This document shows positions 40,911 to 42,980 of a stretch of 42,980 bases of DNA, piece by piece. Origin of the DNA: an uncultured Eubacteriales bacterium. GTDB lineage: Bacteria > Bacillota > Clostridia > Oscillospirales > Oscillospiraceae. The stretch lies in the NCBI GenBank assembly GCA_900319695.1, contig ONPN01000043.1, positions 1 through 42,980 on the forward strand, in the 5' to 3' direction. Below the pieces are notes generated by a model. It saw only the letters and a list, made by a program, of their open reading frames with translations, had not been told where the DNA came from and made no database searches. How positions within the stretch are numbered: position 1 is the stretch's first letter; each line of letters starts with the position of its first letter. A program made the translations under genes and the position numbers.

Positions 40911-41291
40911 ATGAATCATAGTGAAACTCTCTTTGAGCAGCACGGCGGCACTTACACGAAGGTCGGAGATTATCTCCTTCCCAATCTAATAGTTGATGAG
41001 GCCGAACAGCAGCCTCTTGGAAAATATGGCCGGATGAGGAAACGGTATCTGAGAGAACATCGGCCGGTACTATACACAAATCTCCTGACGACCGGAAAGC
41101 TGGGCAAGCACCTGGCCGAGATCGACCGAAGCTGTGAGGAACAATTGGAACGCATCATGCAGCAGATGGCCAAACGGGAAGGCGTGACCGAAGCACTCAA
41201 AGCTGCCGATCAGATGGAGTGGGTCAGACGGATGAGCAGCATCCAAAACCGAGCGGAAGAGATCGTTCTACACGAGCGCGTCTATTGTTGA
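40911..41291 (+). CDS. tnpV: Transposon-encoded protein TnpV-like
   Basis: A 126-residue protein of the TnpV family, found on Tn4451-like and other clostridial mobile elements. It shows GGTYTKVGDYLLPNL, then GKYGRMRKRYLREHRPVLYT, NLLTTGKLGKHLAEID and a coiled-coil-like C-terminus (EEQLERIMQQMAKREGVTE, then WVRRMSSIQNRAEEIV). Its function is unknown. ATG 40911 has GGAGG 8 bases ahead. With the recombinase fragment and tRNA end it marks an eroded mobile insertion between the LtaS-like gene and the polysaccharide genes. Confidence 0.85.
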   Translation: MNHSETLFEQHGGTYTKVGDYLLPNLIVDEAEQQPLGKYGRMRKRYLREHRPVLYTNLLTTGKLGKHLAEIDRSCEEQLERIMQQMAKREGVTEALKAADQMEWVRRMSSIQNRAEEIVLHERVYC

Positions 41292-41356
41292 GGGGGGTGC
41301 TTAGATGCAAGTTTTTGAAGATCAATGTTGTCAAGGGTAAATATCTGTTTTGATAT

Positions 41357-42481
41357 TTATTCTTTAAATGCTTCTATGAACGCTCTCAGCGCGGCGGCGA
41401 TGACCTGATCCATGTCGTAATACTTGTATTCGCCCAGACGCCCGCCGAAGATGACGTGCTGCTCCTGGTCGGCCAGGGCCTTGTACTTTTCGTACAGCGC
41501 CGCGTTTTTCTGATCGTTGACCGGATAATAGGGCTCGTCCCCCGGCTCCCACGCGGAGGAATACTCGCGGGAGATGACGGTCCTGGGCAAATCGTTTCCG
41601 TCATCATCCTTTCCGAACTGGAACCACTTGTGCTCGATGATGCGCGTCCACGGCGTCCCGCGGTCCGTGTAGTTGACCGCGGCGTTGCCCTGGAAGTTCG
41701 GCATGTCCAGAAGCTCTGTCTCAAATCTGACCGAGCGGTAATCAAGCGGGCCGAAGCGGAAATCGTAAAAAGCGTCGATCGCACCGGTATAAACCGTCTT
41801 TTCCGCGAGCACGTCAAGGGCCTCGCGGTCTTTGAGGTAGTCGATACCCAGGCGAAACTCCACGCCGTCCAGTATCCGCTCCACCATGCGGGTGTAGCCG
41901 CCGACGGGGATGCCCTGATAGAGCGCATTGAAGTAGTTGTTGTCAAAGGTCAGGCGCACCGGCAGTCGCTTGATGATGAAAGCGGGCAGTTCCGTGCACG
42001 GGCGGCCCCACTGTTTCTCCGTGTAGCCCTTGACCAGCTTTTCGTAAATGTCGCGCCCGACCAGGCTGATCGCCTGCTCCTCAAGGTCGCGCGGCTCCGT
42101 GATCCCGGCTTCGCGGCGCTGGCGCTCGATCTCGGCGGCGGCCTCGGCAGGGGTGGTCACGCCCCACATTTTGTTGAACGTATACATGTTGAAGGGCAGG
42201 CTGTACAGCTCCCCCTTATAGTTTGCCACCGGAGAATTGGTAAAGCGGTTGAACTCGGCAAAGCGACCCACATACTCCCACACTGCGCGGTCATTGGTAT
42301 GGAAGATGTGCGCGCCGTAGCGGTGGACATGGATGCCCTCCACCGTCTCGGTGTACACATTGCCCGCAATATGAGAGCGCCTGTCGATGACAAGCACTCT
42401 TTTTCCATGTTCCTTCGCCTGTTGGGCGAACACCGCGCCGTACAGCCCTGCGCCGACGATCAAATAATCGTATTTGCTCAT
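41357..42481 (-). CDS. glf: UDP-galactopyranose mutase
   Basis: A flavoenzyme (374 residues) converting UDP-galactopyranose to UDP-galactofuranose for surface polysaccharide. The dinucleotide-binding start DYLIVGAGLYGAVFA, RRSHIAGNVYTE, HRYGAHIFHTND, the GYTEKQWGRPCTELP segment and LTFDNNYFNALYQGIPVGGY all match Glf. Downstream FGGRLGEYKYYDMDQVI contains the C-terminal FAD-binding part. It ends 13 bases after the ABC ATPase gene on the same strand, so it belongs to a polysaccharide export cluster running off the right edge. Confidence 0.96.
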   Translation of the reverse strand: MSKYDYLIVGAGLYGAVFAQQAKEHGKRVLVIDRRSHIAGNVYTETVEGIHVHRYGAHIFHTNDRAVWEYVGRFAEFNRFTNSPVANYKGELYSLPFNMYTFNKMWGVTTPAEAAAEIERQRREAGITEPRDLEEQAISLVGRDIYEKLVKGYTEKQWGRPCTELPAFIIKRLPVRLTFDNNYFNALYQGIPVGGYTRMVERILDGVEFRLGIDYLKDREALDVLAEKTVYTGAIDAFYDFRFGPLDYRSVRFETELLDMPNFQGNAAVNYTDRGTPWTRIIEHKWFQFGKDDDGNDLPRTVISREYSSAWEPGDEPYYPVNDQKNAALYEKYKALADQEQHVIFGGRLGEYKYYDMDQVIAAALRAFIEAFKE

Positions 42482-42493
42482 TGCCGTTATCCT

Positions 42494-42980
42494 TTACTGA
42501 CAACCGTTGTCCAGAAAGCGCTGATAGGCGTCGTAGACCTCCGTGCTGTCGCCAATCATCTGGATCTGACCATGGTCGAGCCAGACAGCCCTTCTGCACA
42601 GGCGCTTGACCTGTTCGCCCGAATGGCTGACGAAGATCAGTGTGGTGCCGCCGGACAGAAGCTTGTCCATCTTCTGTTCGCACTTGCGCTGAAACGCAGC
42701 GTCACCCACCGCGAGAATCTCGTCCACGATCAGAATTTCGGCCTCCACGATGGTAGCGATAGAGAAGCCCAGGCGCGCCAGCATGCCGGAGGAGAAGTTT
42801 TTGACCGGAACATCGAGGAAGTCATTAAGCTCCGAAAAGTCCACGATTTCGTCGAAGTGGGCGTTCATGAATTTTCGGTCAAAGCCCATGATCGCGCCGT
42901 TCATATAGATGTTCTCACGGGCAGTCAGGTCCATGTCAAAGCCCGCGCCCAGTTCAATGAGCGGAGCGATGTTGCCTCGC
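42494..42980 (-). CDS. Polysaccharide-export ABC transporter ATPase (partial)
   Basis: The N-terminus lies beyond the window edge; the frame stays open to the last base (reading GNIAPLIELGAGFDMDLTAR into the rest). The visible part has the ABC signature FSSGMLARLGFSIA, Walker B ILIVDEILAVGDAAF and the switch His in FVSHS, the pattern of Wzt/TagH/RfbE-type exporters of O-antigen, teichoic acid or galactan. It ends soon after the ATPase domain, so no C-terminal carbohydrate-binding domain is present. With glf it suggests export of a galactofuranose-containing glycan. Confidence 0.9.
   Translation of the reverse strand, partial: RGNIAPLIELGAGFDMDLTARENIYMNGAIMGFDRKFMNAHFDEIVDFSELNDFLDVPVKNFSSGMLARLGFSIATIVEAEILIVDEILAVGDAAFQRKCEQKMDKLLSGGTTLIFVSHSGEQVKRLCRRAVWLDHGQIQMIGDSTEVYDAYQRFLDNGCQ

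Overview
The window reads as chromosome from a high-GC, spore-forming, anaerobic member of the Clostridia, most likely Oscillospiraceae-like (Oscillibacter/Flavonifractor type; inferred from gene content and familiar protein sequences, not from a 16S gene). The pointers are a complete Rnf complex, reverse rubrerythrin with rubredoxin, SpoIIP, HPr kinase next to MurB, a class-3 prolyl-tRNA synthetase, GC-rich codon use and many species-type palindromic intergenic repeats.

Layout. 1-4100: hprK-murB (minus), an internally deleted rpmB (L28) remnant, proS (minus). 4100-8780: a HAAS/DUF1700-like membrane protein probably starting at ATT plus a small membrane partner, a hemolysin III/PAQR protein, a long palindromic repeat, acylphosphatase with a Lar-like zinc ribbon, and the phosphatidylethanolamine pair pssA-psd. 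8780-13360: two cyclic-di-GMP genes on the minus strand, an EAL phosphodiesterase with a dead GGDEF and a membrane diguanylate cyclase. 13550-17660: glpK with a glycerol-1-phosphate dehydrogenase-family gene, an unknown membrane protein, then about 300 bases packed with hairpins. 17776: a LysM peptide carrying a double-glycine leader. 18155-23280: rnfCDGEAB. 23290-27090: two minus-strand membrane proteins (a GT-C-like one, and a zinc-ribbon/TPR/YD-like one). 27085-30090: spoIIP, reverse rubrerythrin, a small membrane protein, a 44-residue rubredoxin and a DUF805 protein. 30087-32243: a secreted papain-family peptidase. 32378-37445: a type IV pilus block pilB-pilT-pilC-pilA. 37473-40203: an LtaS-like sulfatase-fold enzyme and a small membrane protein. 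40370-41300: mobile-element debris (integrase C-terminus, tRNA 3' end, TnpV). 41357-42980: glf and the edge of a polysaccharide-export ABC ATPase.

How it fits together. The Rnf complex couples ferredoxin oxidation to NAD+ reduction and ion pumping in an anaerobe. Reverse rubrerythrin and rubredoxin deal with peroxide and oxygen. The c-di-GMP enzymes could set the level of pilus-driven attachment, but no c-di-GMP riboswitch was recognised upstream of the pil genes. The most unusual items are the rpmB deletion, the ATT start, the leader-bearing LysM peptide, the hairpin-dense elements at 17362-17660, 26871-26956 and 34167-34306, and the glpK/G1PDH pairing. All calls come from reading the sequence; no database search was run.
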